Shown here: positions 44,066 through 53,183 of the stretch, piece by piece
How the letters are laid out: each line of letters opens with the position of its first letter
Numbering within the stretch: position 1 is the stretch's first letter
Origin: an uncultured Pseudomonadales bacterium
GTDB lineage: Bacteria > Pseudomonadota > Gammaproteobacteria > Pseudomonadales > CANNCY01
Length of the DNA: 64,000 nt
Direction: 5' to 3'
Assembly (NCBI GenBank): GCA_947503335.1
Contig: CANNCY010000004.1
Span: 1-64,000, forward strand
Made by a program: the position numbers and the translations under genes
Notes under the pieces: model-generated
The model's database searches: none
The model's input: the letters and a program-made list of their open reading frames with translations, nothing else
Told to the model about the DNA's origin: nothing

Positions 44066-45972
44066 TTCAACTATCTGACTTTCATCTACAGTTTGGCCCC
44101 GCCCCCCTGTTGCAAGGGGTCAATCTGCAGATTCCCACCGGTACCAAGGCCGGTATCGTAGGCCGAAATGGCACTGGTAAATCTTCTCTGTTTAAGTGCC
44201 TTTTGGGCCAAATTCAAGCCGACCCACGCGAACTAACCATTGCCGGTGCAGATACTATTGCCCACATGGCGCAAGAGGTGAGTGCCAGCGACACCCCCTG
44301 TATCGATTACGTCTTAGCAGGCGACGAAGAATGGCAATGCCTATCTGATCGCATTGCCGTAATTCAAGACGATGCTAGCAAGGGCGTTGAATTGGCACAG
44401 CTGCTTGATCGATTTGAACAGATCGACGGCTACAGCGCTAAGGCAAGGGGCGAGCAAATATTGATGGGACTTGGCTTTAGTGAGTCTGATTTGACCTCGC
44501 CCGTCAATAGTTTTTCGGGTGGTTGGCGTATGCGTCTGAACCTTGCACGCGCACTGATGTGCCCATCAGACATATTGCTACTTGATGAACCGACCAACCA
44601 CTTAGACTTAGATACGCTTTATTGGTTAGAAGATTGGCTTAACCGCTATCAAGGCACCTTATTGTTAATCTCGCACGACCGTGATTTTATCGACAATATC
44701 GTGGGGCAGATTCTTAGCTTTGAACAGCAATCGATCGTTATGTACCCGGGCAACTACTCGGCCTATGAACGACAAAAAGCCGAGCGCTTGAGCCAACAGG
44801 CCGCAGCCTTCAAAAAGCAGCAGGCCGAGATTGCGCATATCGAATCATTTATCCGTCGCTTTAAAGCCAAGGCCTCAAAAGCCAAACAGGCTCAGAGTCG
44901 AGTCAAAATGCTAGACCGCATGGAGATGATTGGCCCTGCGCACGTCGACTCGCCCTTTAGGTTTCAGATTACTGCCAATGAGAAACTATCGATGCCAATG
45001 GTGTCGCTAGATCGCTGCACACTGGGCTACGGTGACACGCAGATATTGACGCATGTAAACATGAGTCTGAACCCAGGCGACCGAATCGGCCTACTCGGTG
45101 GTAATGGCGCTGGTAAGTCGACCCTAGTAAAAGCCCTAGTAGATGGCTCGACTGTGATTGGCGGCGAGCGCGTTACTGGCGAGCACTGCTATGTGGGCTA
45201 TTTTGCGCAGCATCAGCTAGAAGCGCTTGACGAAAACGCTAGCCCTTTACTGCATCTAAAACGTATTGACCCTAAAGCCACTGATCAGAGTTTGCGCGAC
45301 TTTTTAGGTGGGTTCGATTTTAAAGGTGATCGCACCGACGAAGCGGTTGGCCCGTTTTCAGGGGGCGAGAAGTCACGCTTAGCATTAGCGCTAATTGTTT
45401 ACCAAAAGCCCAACATACTGTTATTAGACGAACCTACCAACCACCTTGATCTAGAGATGCGTACCGCCTTAACCATGGCGTTACAAACCTTTGAAGGTGC
45501 GATTATTTTGGTGTCGCACGATAGGCATTTATTGGCGAGTTCTGTTGATAGCTATCTACTGGTAGCAGAGGGCAAGGTTGAGCCCTATAGCGGCGATCTT
45601 GAAAGCTATCATGCGTCGCTGTTACAACCGTCACCGGCGCTCAGCAGCGCACGCGTTGAGCAAGCCACAGCTGACACACCAGCGGTCGATAAGAAGGCAC
45701 AACGCCAAGCCGCCGCAGAACGCCGAAAAAAATTAGCGCCTATTACCAAAGCGCTCAAGCAAAACGAAACCCGCACCGAGCGATTGAACGAAAAGCTAGC
45801 AGCGATTGAAGAAAAGCTGGGTGACCCCAAGTTTTATGAAGCAGAAAACGCAGGCGAGTTAACCGACTTACTTAGAGAGCAGGGCGACTTGCGCAAGGGT
45901 ATTGAAGAGCTTGAAATGCTTTGGTTTGAACTGCAAGAACAGCTTGAAGAACTAGAGCAGGGCGATGACTAA
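44062..45972 (+). CDS. ABC-F family ribosome-associated ATPase (YheS-like)
   Basis: A 636-residue soluble protein with two ABC ATPase domains and no membrane part. Walker A motifs GRNGTGKSS (about 34-42) and GGNGAGKST; signatures [15 protein letters not shown] and [13 protein letters not shown]; both Walker B motifs read [12 protein letters not shown]. The inter-domain P-site tRNA motif is Lys/Arg-rich, and a C-terminal coiled coil ends the protein. N-terminus and order resemble E. coli YheS more than Uup or EttA. ABC-F factors relieve stalled ribosomes. It starts with a GTG inside the stop of the KPEP gene. Confidence 0.93.
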   Translation: MIQLSDFHLQFGPAPLLQGVNLQIPTGTKAGIVGRNGTGKSSLFKCLLGQIQADPRELTIAGADTIAHMAQEVSASDTPCIDYVLAGDEEWQCLSDRIAVIQDDASKGVELAQLLDRFEQIDGYSAKARGEQILMGLGFSESDLTSPVNSFSGGWRMRLNLARALMCPSDILLLDEPTNHLDLDTLYWLEDWLNRYQGTLLLISHDRDFIDNIVGQILSFEQQSIVMYPGNYSAYERQKAERLSQQAAAFKKQQAEIAHIESFIRRFKAKASKAKQAQSRVKMLDRMEMIGPAHVDSPFRFQITANEKLSMPMVSLDRCTLGYGDTQILTHVNMSLNPGDRIGLLGGNGAGKSTLVKALVDGSTVIGGERVTGEHCYVGYFAQHQLEALDENASPLLHLKRIDPKATDQSLRDFLGGFDFKGDRTDEAVGPFSGGEKSRLALALIVYQKPNILLLDEPTNHLDLEMRTALTMALQTFEGAIILVSHDRHLLASSVDSYLLVAEGKVEPYSGDLESYHASLLQPSPALSSARVEQATADTPAVDKKAQRQAAAERRKKLAPITKALKQNETRTERLNEKLAAIEEKLGDPKFYEAENAGELTDLLREQGDLRKGIEELEMLWFELQEQLEELEQGDD

Positions 45973-46009
45973 TGATAGGGGCGACGAATAGCCGCCCCAA
46001 TCTCATTAG
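45969..46009. terminator. Inverted repeat between the convergent ABC-F and trmB genes
   Basis: GGGGCG (45978-45983) pairs with CGCCCC (45993-45998), flanked by an outer stem CTAATGA (45969-45975) / TCATTAG (46003-46009). The two outer arms contain the stop codons of both genes. A loose T-run follows on the plus strand. Confidence 0.6.
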
Positions 46010-46713
46010 TTAATTTTTTCGAACAAGAGATCCCAAACACCGTGGCCTAAACGTTGGCCGCGGGCTTCAAATTTAGTGAGCGGGCGATATTCTGGGCGCG
46101 GTGAAAACTCGCCCTCTCCTGCTTGGTTTTTAAAGTCTTTTTCTTCAACCATCACTTCTTGCATGGCTTCGGCGTAAGGCTCCCAGTCGGTTGCCATATG
46201 CAGCACACCGCCCATGCGCAGTTTCTTTTGTACAAGATCGATAAAACGCTTTTGCACAATGCGGCGTTTGTTGTGCTTTTTCTTATGCCAAGGGTCAGGA
46301 AAATAAAGCTGCACACGCTCAAGGCTGTTATCAGCAATGCATTCGGTTAATACGTCTAGTGCGTCAGCACAGTACACACGCAAATTATCTAAACCCTTTT
46401 CGCCGGCATTGGCCACAATACGACCTACGCCAGGAGGATGCACTTCGATGCCAATAAAGTTGGTATCAGGGGCGTCGATAGCCATCTGCAGAAGCGAATC
46501 ACCCATACCAAAGCCGATCTCAACGACCACCGGCGCGTCATTGCCAAACAAGTCGCTTAATGAAATAGGGCCATCTTCTAGGCTAAGACCGTAGTAGGGC
46601 CAATGCTCTTCTACACCGCGGCGCTGACCTTCGGTCATACGGCCGCTGCGAATAACAAAAGAACGAATAGGCTTGTCGCGGTATTCGGGTTTTATCGGAA
46701 TCGAATCACTCAT
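46006..46713 (-). CDS. trmB: tRNA (guanine-N7) methyltransferase
   Basis: A 235-residue SAM-dependent enzyme making m7G46 in tRNA. SAM motif VVVEIGFGMGDSLLQMA, and the catalytic/RNA-binding FPDPWHKKKHNKRRIV and TDWEPYAEAM motifs are intact. The ATG at 46713 is chosen because it overlaps the previous gene by 8 bases, has GAGAA ahead and gives the standard N-terminus; a longer open frame exists upstream. It is the last gene of the ftsY-to-trmB minus-strand run. Confidence 0.95.
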   Translation of the reverse strand: MSDSIPIKPEYRDKPIRSFVIRSGRMTEGQRRGVEEHWPYYGLSLEDGPISLSDLFGNDAPVVVEIGFGMGDSLLQMAIDAPDTNFIGIEVHPPGVGRIVANAGEKGLDNLRVYCADALDVLTECIADNSLERVQLYFPDPWHKKKHNKRRIVQKRFIDLVQKKLRMGGVLHMATDWEPYAEAMQEVMVEEKDFKNQAGEGEFSPRPEYRPLTKFEARGQRLGHGVWDLLFEKIN

Positions 46714-47113
46714 TCGGGTTCTCGTACTGAATCTTGGTAACGCCATAGGCAGCATACAACCAGCCAATCATCATTAGCACACCGCCAATGGGCGTAATTG
46801 GGCCAACGATCATGCCAATTTGCATGCCTAACTTAGGCAAGGTTGTTAATAAGTATAGGCTACCGCTAAAGCAAATCACGCCGGCGATGATGCAGTAAGC
46901 TGCGCGTCTAAAGGCATTGATGCGAAAGCGCTGATAGGCAAGCCACAATCCCCAAAGGGCGATGGCGTGGGTAAGATGATATAAAACAGCGGTCTTCCAG
47001 GCTTCTAAGCTCGCCCCTAAAAAGGGTTTAAGGGCATGTGCGCCTAAGGCGCCTAAACCAACAGCAAGCGCTGCTAATAGAGCAGCCCAGATAGCAATAT
47101 GACGATGTGGCAT
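46706..47113 (-). CDS. DUF423 membrane protein (YgdD-like)
   Basis: A 135-residue inner-membrane protein with four hydrophobic segments. It has the DUF423 marks: LAVGLGALGAHALKPFLG near the start, YHLTHAIALWGLW, CFSGSLYLLTTLPKLG and GPITPIGGVLMMIGWLYAAYG. Function unknown. Its start abuts the rpoH stop with no gap, so it is co-translated with the heat-shock sigma factor. Its end overlaps trmB. Confidence 0.88.
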   Translation of the reverse strand: MPHRHIAIWAALLAALAVGLGALGAHALKPFLGASLEAWKTAVLYHLTHAIALWGLWLAYQRFRINAFRRAAYCIIAGVICFSGSLYLLTTLPKLGMQIGMIVGPITPIGGVLMMIGWLYAAYGVTKIQYENPNE

Positions 47114-47974
47114 TTAGCCCTCGATGAAACCTTTGATCTTTTTCATGGCGTTCTTTTCAAGTTGGCGTACGCGCTCGGCGCTAACCCCATACTTGTCAGC
47201 CAATTCGTGAAGGGTGGCTTTATCTTCGCTTAACCAGCGTTGTTGCAAGATATCTTGACTGCGCTCATCTAGCTGCGAGATCGCTTGTAATAACCCCGCG
47301 TTAGAATGCTCGGTGTAATCGGCTTCTTCTACTTCAACCGCTGGGTCGTAGCGCTTATCCTCTAGATAATGTACCGCGGCAACTGGGGCACTATTGTTGC
47401 CCTCGTCATCATCAGCACCCATATCAAAGGCGGCGTCATGGGCCGAAAGACGGCGTTCCATTTCGTAGACTTGGTCTACTTCAACGCCTAGATCTTCGGC
47501 AACGGCTTTGGCCTCGTCAGCGGTAAGCCATGCTAGTTTCTTTTTAGCACCGCGCAGGTTAAAGAACAGTTTGCGCTGTGCCTTGGTGGTAGCCACCTTA
47601 ACAATACGCCAGTTCTTTAAGATGTATTCGTGCATTTCGGCTTTGATCCAATGCACCGCAAAGCTCACTAGACGAACCCCACGGCTAGGATCGAAACGTT
47701 TTACGGCCTTCATCAGGCCAACGTTGCCTTCTTGAATCAGGTCACCCTCGGGCAAGCCGTAGCCTGAATAGGATTTTGCAATATGAATCACGAATCGTAG
47801 ATGTGACATCACCAATTGGCGAGCAGCATCTAGGTTTTCGTTGTAGAAAAGATCTTCTGCCAGCGCCAACTCTTCTTCAGCACTTAGAATAGGGATAGCG
47901 CTCACCGCCTGAGTATAGGCAGCGAGGTTGGCCCCCGGTGACAGGGTATCAATGGGCTGTAATGCTGTGCTCAT
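47114..47974 (-). CDS. rpoH: RNA polymerase sigma-32 (heat-shock sigma factor)
   Basis: A 286-residue sigma factor. Region 2 ([43 protein letters not shown]), the RpoH box near residues 125-145 ([17 protein letters not shown]) and region 4 ([24 protein letters not shown]) are all present. The ATG at 47974 has GGAG ahead; an upstream extension of the frame is less likely. ftsY-ftsE-ftsX-rpoH is the conserved gammaproteobacterial order. A hairpin lies 70-95 bases upstream of the start. Confidence 0.96.
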   Translation of the reverse strand: MSTALQPIDTLSPGANLAAYTQAVSAIPILSAEEELALAEDLFYNENLDAARQLVMSHLRFVIHIAKSYSGYGLPEGDLIQEGNVGLMKAVKRFDPSRGVRLVSFAVHWIKAEMHEYILKNWRIVKVATTKAQRKLFFNLRGAKKKLAWLTADEAKAVAEDLGVEVDQVYEMERRLSAHDAAFDMGADDDEGNNSAPVAAVHYLEDKRYDPAVEVEEADYTEHSNAGLLQAISQLDERSQDILQQRWLSEDKATLHELADKYGVSAERVRQLEKNAMKKIKGFIEG

Positions 47975-48043
47975 CGAGACTCCACAAAATCTATTCAAAA
48001 TCTAGCCGCTTATAATAGCGAGCAAGACATTAGAGCGCCACCA

Positions 48044-48070
48044 ACCGCTAAAGTTCACGTTTTAGGCGGT
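48044..48070 (-). repeat. Hairpin in the ftsX-rpoH gap
   Basis: The minus strand reads ACCGCcTAAA, eight bases, TTTAGCGGT (48061-48070 with 48044-48052), a 9-bp stem with one bulged C. No U-run follows. It is within the likely rpoH leader. Confidence 0.4.
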
Positions 48071-48111
48071 GCTTAAGTACAATTACGTATCTGAGGGCAG
48101 TTTTTACGAAA

Positions 48112-49098
48112 TCAACCCCTAACCGGCGCTGGCCCCGGCAGAAGCGCCTTAAGCCTTGGGGTTACGGCAAACTTGGCCGCCACCACGCCACCTAGTGACG
48201 TCGCTATAATCAGCCAAAAACTAGTTTGGGCTGATATATCTAACAGCGTGGTTGCACCGCCGTAATGGCTAATCAAACTACTCAAGTTTGGCCCAACCAA
48301 AGCAAGTACTAGCTGAACCCAGATCATCGCCAAAGCACCACCAAACAAGCCATACCAGAAGCCTGCGTATAAGAATGGCCGTGCATTAAAGGCTTCGGTA
48401 CCACCTAACAGGGCAACCACCTCTAGTTCTTGCTCACGCCTGGCCACCATCGCGTTAATAACGTTCACTAGGGTCAATACTGCACCTGTAAGCAAAAGCG
48501 CCCCTAATGCCATCGAGAATGTTCGAATCAACGACACCCACTGCTTAAGGGTTAACAGCCATTCGGCGTCAATAGCCACCTCAACAACGTTGCTATCTAA
48601 GCTCCAATGATCGGCAAGACGCAGGTAATCTTGCTCGCCAAGTGATTCGTCAATACTAATCACCAATGCAGCAGGTAACGGATTACCCTGCAAACCATCT
48701 ACTAAACCAGGTTGATTGAGCGCTGACTCTAACGCCGCTAAGCCTTCGTCTGCTGACACATACACCACATCGGTGACTTCACTTAATGCACGTACATCAT
48801 CAATTAAGTGTGAGGGCGCAGTTTCTTGATAACTATCATCTAAAAATAGGGTAATCGACCCTCGTAACTGAAAGCTGTCGACAATCGCTCTAAGCTGCGT
48901 ATCAACGACCCCCAGTAATGTTGGCAAGGCAACGGCTACCGAAATAACTAACCAAGTAGCTATGGCATTGCGTTTTACCGCCCAATGCCTTGAAAGCGAA
49001 TCTTTGACATGAAACTGATGTTGCGCAAACCAAGCTTTTAAGACCTTTTGTCTCTTTGGCTTAACCGCCAAGCTTTGGTTCGGTTTAGAACTAGACAT
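48112..49098 (-). CDS. ftsX: Cell division protein FtsX
   Basis: A 328-residue inner-membrane protein with four transmembrane segments. A cytoplasmic N-terminal tail (1-45) precedes an extracytoplasmic domain (about 68-195) that relays activation to periplasmic amidases (EnvC-AmiA/B in E. coli); the three C-terminal helices are FtsX-type (SMALGALLLTGAVLTLVNVINAMVARR). It pairs with FtsE, overlapping ftsE by 8 bases. Confidence 0.94.
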   Translation of the reverse strand: MSSSKPNQSLAVKPKRQKVLKAWFAQHQFHVKDSLSRHWAVKRNAIATWLVISVAVALPTLLGVVDTQLRAIVDSFQLRGSITLFLDDSYQETAPSHLIDDVRALSEVTDVVYVSADEGLAALESALNQPGLVDGLQGNPLPAALVISIDESLGEQDYLRLADHWSLDSNVVEVAIDAEWLLTLKQWVSLIRTFSMALGALLLTGAVLTLVNVINAMVARREQELEVVALLGGTEAFNARPFLYAGFWYGLFGGALAMIWVQLVLALVGPNLSSLISHYGGATTLLDISAQTSFWLIIATSLGGVVAAKFAVTPRLKALLPGPAPVRG

Positions 49099-49774
49099 AA
49101 CTAAAGTCGCCCTCAGTTACAGGCTGCATAATCTTGCCGCGGGCAAGTTCAACCTTTCGGCCACCCATTTGATCGATTAACGACTGTTCGTGTGTTGCGA
49201 TTAACATCGTAGTACCCATCGCGTTTAGGCGCTCAAATAGGCTCATCATGTCGTACGACAGCGCTGGGTCAAGATTACCCGTGGGCTCGTCAGCAATCAG
49301 TATCGATGGCTTATTAACCATCGCTCGTGCAATACCCACGCGCTGTTGCTGACCGCTAGATAATACCGCCGGATTAGCTTTTTCTCGCTCTAATAGGCCC
49401 ACCAGATCTAGCGCTGCTCTCACTCGCTTGCCTACTTCGTTAGGGCTAACACCAGCCACCCAAAGAGGCAAAGCGACATTGTCGAACACAGTACGGTCAG
49501 TGAGTAATCGATGGTCTTGAAAAACTGCGCCAATGTGGCGTCGATAATAGGGTATGCGATGATCAGGTAGCTGATTGATATTCTCGCCGCCGACCCAAAT
49601 ACGCCCAGCCGTTGGGCGCTCTAGCAACAGGATCAGTTTTAGTAGTGTTGATTTACCAGCGCCTGAGTGGCCGGTTAAAAACACTAGTTCGCCACGATCT
49701 ATCTCTAGGTCTAAGGCGCGCAGCGCGTCTACACCAGGGGGGTAACGCTTAGCAACTCGTTCAAACCGAATCAC
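49091..49774 (-). CDS. ftsE: Cell division ATP-binding protein FtsE
   Basis: A 227-residue ABC ATPase. Walker A TGHSGAGKST (35-44), signature LSSGQQQRVGIARA and Walker B ILIADEPTGNLD are intact. With FtsX it forms a mechanotransmitter regulating septal peptidoglycan hydrolysis. Its start overlaps the ftsY stop by 4 bases (ATGA) and its end overlaps ftsX. Confidence 0.96.
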   Translation of the reverse strand: MIRFERVAKRYPPGVDALRALDLEIDRGELVFLTGHSGAGKSTLLKLILLLERPTAGRIWVGGENINQLPDHRIPYYRRHIGAVFQDHRLLTDRTVFDNVALPLWVAGVSPNEVGKRVRAALDLVGLLEREKANPAVLSSGQQQRVGIARAMVNKPSILIADEPTGNLDPALSYDMMSLFERLNAMGTTMLIATHEQSLIDQMGGRKVELARGKIMQPVTEGDFSYV

Positions 49775-50928
49775 TCACTGCGCTCCTTCGCAAACAACGC
49801 GTCTACAAAGTGATCAGCACTAAAGGTTTGAAGATCGTCGATCTGCTCGCCCACACCGATATAACGCATCGGCAACTTAAAGCGCTCGGTCAGGGTAAAG
49901 GCGATACCGCCTTTGGCCGTGCCGTCTAATTTAGTAAGCGCCAAACCAGTCACACCAGCGGCCTCTTTAAAGGTCTCGGCCTGCGAAATTGCATTTTGCC
50001 CCGTACCAGCATCTAGCACCAGCAGCACTTCGTGAGGGGCTGCGTCGTCGATCTTGCCCATCACTCGGCGCACTTTCGAGAGTTCGTCCATCAAATTTGA
50101 TTTGTTCTGTAAACGCCCAGCGGTATCTGCAATCAAAATATCGATATTGCGTGACTTAGCTGACTGCAACGCATCGTAAATGACCGACGCACTGTCGGCA
50201 CCCGTCGCCTGAGCGATCACCGGTACATCATTGCGCTCGCCCCATACCTTAAGCTGTTCAACGGCGGCGGCCCTAAAGGTATCACCCGCCGCCAACATAA
50301 CGCTATGCCCTTGGCGTTGAAATTGTTTAGCCATCTTGCCAATAGTGGTGGTTTTACCCACGCCGTTAACACCCACAACTAATATGACAAAGGGCGAGGC
50401 GCTTGTGTCGATCACTAATGGCTGTGACGCTGGTGCAAGCTGCTCTTTTAGCGTTTGCTGTAGCTCTTCGTACAAAGCATTGGCATCACTTAGCTCACGA
50501 CGGGTGATGCGCTCGGTTAAACCATCAATAATCGCCTGCGTCGCGTCTACGCCTACATCGGCAGTTAACAGCTGCGTTTCAAGATCTTCGATCAGGTCAT
50601 CATCGATCTCTTTTTTACCCAATAGAAGATCAGCCATACCCGCCGTAAAGCGCTCACTAGAACGGCTAAGCCCTGCGCGCATACGAGAAAATAGGCCTTT
50701 CTTTTCGACTGGCTGCTCTACAATCGCTGGCTCTTCAACAACCTCTGGTACGAGCTCGCTAGCTGCTTCAAGCTGTGCAGTAGCAGGCTCACTGCTTGGC
50801 GTCTGTGTCGCGGCAACCGATGCCTCATCGTCTGGCAAATCAATAGCGGCGTCTGTTCGCTGCTGTACAGATTCTTCAACGATCGACGTATCGGCCTGTT
50901 TGTTCTTTTTGCGTTTCCAAAAAACCAT
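49771..50928 (-). CDS. ftsY: Signal recognition particle receptor FtsY
   Basis: A 385-residue SRP GTPase that docks SRP-ribosome complexes at the membrane. An acidic N-terminal A domain (about 1-85, Glu/Ala-rich) precedes the N domain and G domain, with VVGVNGVGKTTTIGKM, DTAGRLQNKSNLMDEL and TKLDGTAKGG. First gene of ftsY-ftsE-ftsX-rpoH, divergent from rsmD as in E. coli. Confidence 0.97.
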   Translation of the reverse strand: MVFWKRKKNKQADTSIVEESVQQRTDAAIDLPDDEASVAATQTPSSEPATAQLEAASELVPEVVEEPAIVEQPVEKKGLFSRMRAGLSRSSERFTAGMADLLLGKKEIDDDLIEDLETQLLTADVGVDATQAIIDGLTERITRRELSDANALYEELQQTLKEQLAPASQPLVIDTSASPFVILVVGVNGVGKTTTIGKMAKQFQRQGHSVMLAAGDTFRAAAVEQLKVWGERNDVPVIAQATGADSASVIYDALQSAKSRNIDILIADTAGRLQNKSNLMDELSKVRRVMGKIDDAAPHEVLLVLDAGTGQNAISQAETFKEAAGVTGLALTKLDGTAKGGIAFTLTERFKLPMRYIGVGEQIDDLQTFSADHFVDALFAKERSE

Positions 50929-50998
50929 CTAATAAACCCCTAGATAACAGCCATATGCTACCATGAGACCGACGTGTGACCCCAATGTAAAAAGCTGT

Positions 50999-51556
50999 AT
51001 GGCAAAATCTGACTCTATGGTGCGTATTATAGGCGGTAGATGGCGCGGCAAACGCTTGCCTGTACTTGACCAACCCTCTTTGCGACCTACTGGTAACCGT
51101 GTAAAAGAAACCCTATTTAATTGGCTGCAACCAGAAATGGTCGATGCCGTCGTGGTTGATCTATTTGCTGGTTCTGGCGCGCTGGGTTTCGAATCCTTGT
51201 CGCGAGGTGCTCGCTCGGTGGTACTTAACGAATTCAACGGCGCTAGCGCTAAGCAGTTGCAGTCGATATTAGCATCGCTGGATACCGACCAAGGTGACGT
51301 ATGGTCACTAGACTGGCAACAGGCATTATCTAAGTTAGAGCATCCGGTTCACATACTGTTTTTAGACCCGCCATTTGAACTGCAACCAATCAGCGAAATG
51401 CTTGAGCAAGTCGAAAACAGTAAAAAGCTTGCCGATGACGCCGCTATTTATATTGAGCAACCCAAAAAGGCTCATTTTGAACTACCTTCTAACTGGCAGG
51501 TTCGTAGACACAAAACCGCTGGTGATGTTCAATATTTGCTGTGTGACCGAACGTAG
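50999..51556 (+). CDS. rsmD: 16S rRNA (guanine(966)-N2)-methyltransferase RsmD
   Basis: A 185-residue SAM-dependent methyltransferase. VRIIGGRWRGKRLPV opens the conserved region; SAM motif VVDLFAGSGALGFESLSRGA and catalytic DPPF are intact. The start is uncertain: ATG 50999 (chosen), 51017 or 50963 are all in frame and none has a strong ribosome site. It is divergent from ftsY and 52 bases before coaD, as in many proteobacteria. Confidence 0.93.
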   Translation: MAKSDSMVRIIGGRWRGKRLPVLDQPSLRPTGNRVKETLFNWLQPEMVDAVVVDLFAGSGALGFESLSRGARSVVLNEFNGASAKQLQSILASLDTDQGDVWSLDWQQALSKLEHPVHILFLDPPFELQPISEMLEQVENSKKLADDAAIYIEQPKKAHFELPSNWQVRRHKTAGDVQYLLCDRT

Positions 51557-51572
51557 ACTTCTGCTTGGATAG

Positions 51573-52091
<519 letters not shown>

Positions 52092-52204
52092 ACACTTCAA
52101 TTAGACGCATTTTTACCCGCCGCGTCACATACAGTTTTGTACTAGCCTCAAAATAGATGCTGAATAATCAGTATTTGTATGTTTTTTGGCGAGTTAAGTT
52201 CAGT

Positions 52205-52220
52205 ATGACAACGCTGTCAT
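52205..52220 (+). promoter_or_regulatory. NagR-type operator upstream of the nag operon
   Basis: ATGACAACGCTGTCAT fits the palindrome TGACARCGYTGTCA reported for LacI-family NagR boxes in Xanthomonas and related GlcNAc regulons. The central CG is typical of LacI-family operators. It overlaps the predicted -35, so binding would repress the operon until a GlcNAc-derived effector appears (inference). The regulator gene is not in the window. Confidence 0.8.
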
Positions 52221-52233
52221 CATCTGATATGCT
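52205..52233 (+). promoter_or_regulatory. Predicted promoter of the nag operon
   Basis: ATGACA (52205-52210), 17-bp spacer, TATGCT (52228-52233). The transcription start would be near 52240, giving a leader of under 30 bases before the nagK ATG. Confidence 0.6.
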
Positions 52234-52267
52234 TAGCCGATAACTTAAATTGATATACATACGCACT

Positions 52268-53173
52268 ATGGCTAACGAGTATCCAACACTGTACGTAGGC
52301 GTTGATGGCGGCGGCACCAAATGCCGAGCAATCTGCGTTGACGATAGTGGTAACATCTTAGGCGAGGGTCTTGCAGGCCCGGGCAACCCGTTGCAAGGTG
52401 AAGAACGCGCCAAGCAGTCTATTCAAGACTCGATTATCAATGCGCTATCTGCTGCGGGCTATCCTAAATACCCACTCAATCAATTGGTGGTGGGTCTAGG
52501 CTTGGCCGGTGTCAACATGGCCGAAGGCATGCGCATGATCACCAGTTGGCGCCACCCCTATAAACGCGCCCATGTGGCCACTGATATTGAGATCGCTCAG
52601 TTAGCAGCGCAGTCTGGCCGAGACGGCGCCATCATCATTTGTGGTACAGGCAGTGTTGGCTATGCCAATGTAGACGGCAAGGTTGATAATGTTGGCGGCC
52701 AAGGGTTTCCGGTTGCCGATATTGGTAGTGGTGCTTGGTATGGTCTTGAAGCGGTTAAGCAAACGCTGCTTGAAATTGACGGCGCGATGCCAAAAAGCCG
52801 TGTAGGTGCCAACGTATGTGAACAGCTACAAACTGAATCAGCGTTAGAGATTGCGAGCCTTTCGGCTGCCCAGCCCTCAAGCTACTTCGCTAAACTCGCC
52901 AAAACGGTATTACGCGCCGCTGAAGCGGGTGACGAAACGGCCGACGAAATCATTGCCGAAGGCGTGAGCTATATTGAATTTGTTATTGATCGGCTTACTG
53001 CCTTTGGTGCGCCATCAATCGCCATGATCGGCGGCCTATCAGAGCCAATCAAACCCTATTTGAGCGAAGAACACCAAGCACGTGTTACTACGCCCGAGAA
53101 CCAACCTGAACTCGGCTCGCTATTTTTACTAGAGCGAGAAGAGAACATTCAATTTACGTCGCTACGTTCGTAA
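52268..53173 (+). CDS. nagK: N-acetylglucosamine kinase (BadF/BadG/NagK ATPase family)
   Basis: A 301-residue sugar kinase of the BadF/BadG-type ASKHA fold, the eukaryote-like GlcNAc kinase class. The phosphate-1 motif is YVGVDGGGTKCRA (residues 9-21), then IICGTGSVGYAN and ADIGSGAWYGLEA. It makes GlcNAc-6-P from imported, unphosphorylated GlcNAc, consistent with the MFS permease in the operon rather than a PTS. The ATG at 52268 is preferred over a TTG at 52250. First gene of the nag operon. Confidence 0.9.
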   Translation: MANEYPTLYVGVDGGGTKCRAICVDDSGNILGEGLAGPGNPLQGEERAKQSIQDSIINALSAAGYPKYPLNQLVVGLGLAGVNMAEGMRMITSWRHPYKRAHVATDIEIAQLAAQSGRDGAIIICGTGSVGYANVDGKVDNVGGQGFPVADIGSGAWYGLEAVKQTLLEIDGAMPKSRVGANVCEQLQTESALEIASLSAAQPSSYFAKLAKTVLRAAEAGDETADEIIAEGVSYIEFVIDRLTAFGAPSIAMIGGLSEPIKPYLSEEHQARVTTPENQPELGSLFLLEREENIQFTSLRS

Positions 53174-53183
53174 CGAGGATCTA

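Noticed and set aside
43309-44070. Long antisense frames (253 and 126 residues) across the KPEP repeat
   Set aside because: The repeat has a 12-bp period without stop codons in several frames, so long open frames arise automatically; the encoded GFGSGFGS and LALAQALA strings are repeat artefacts.
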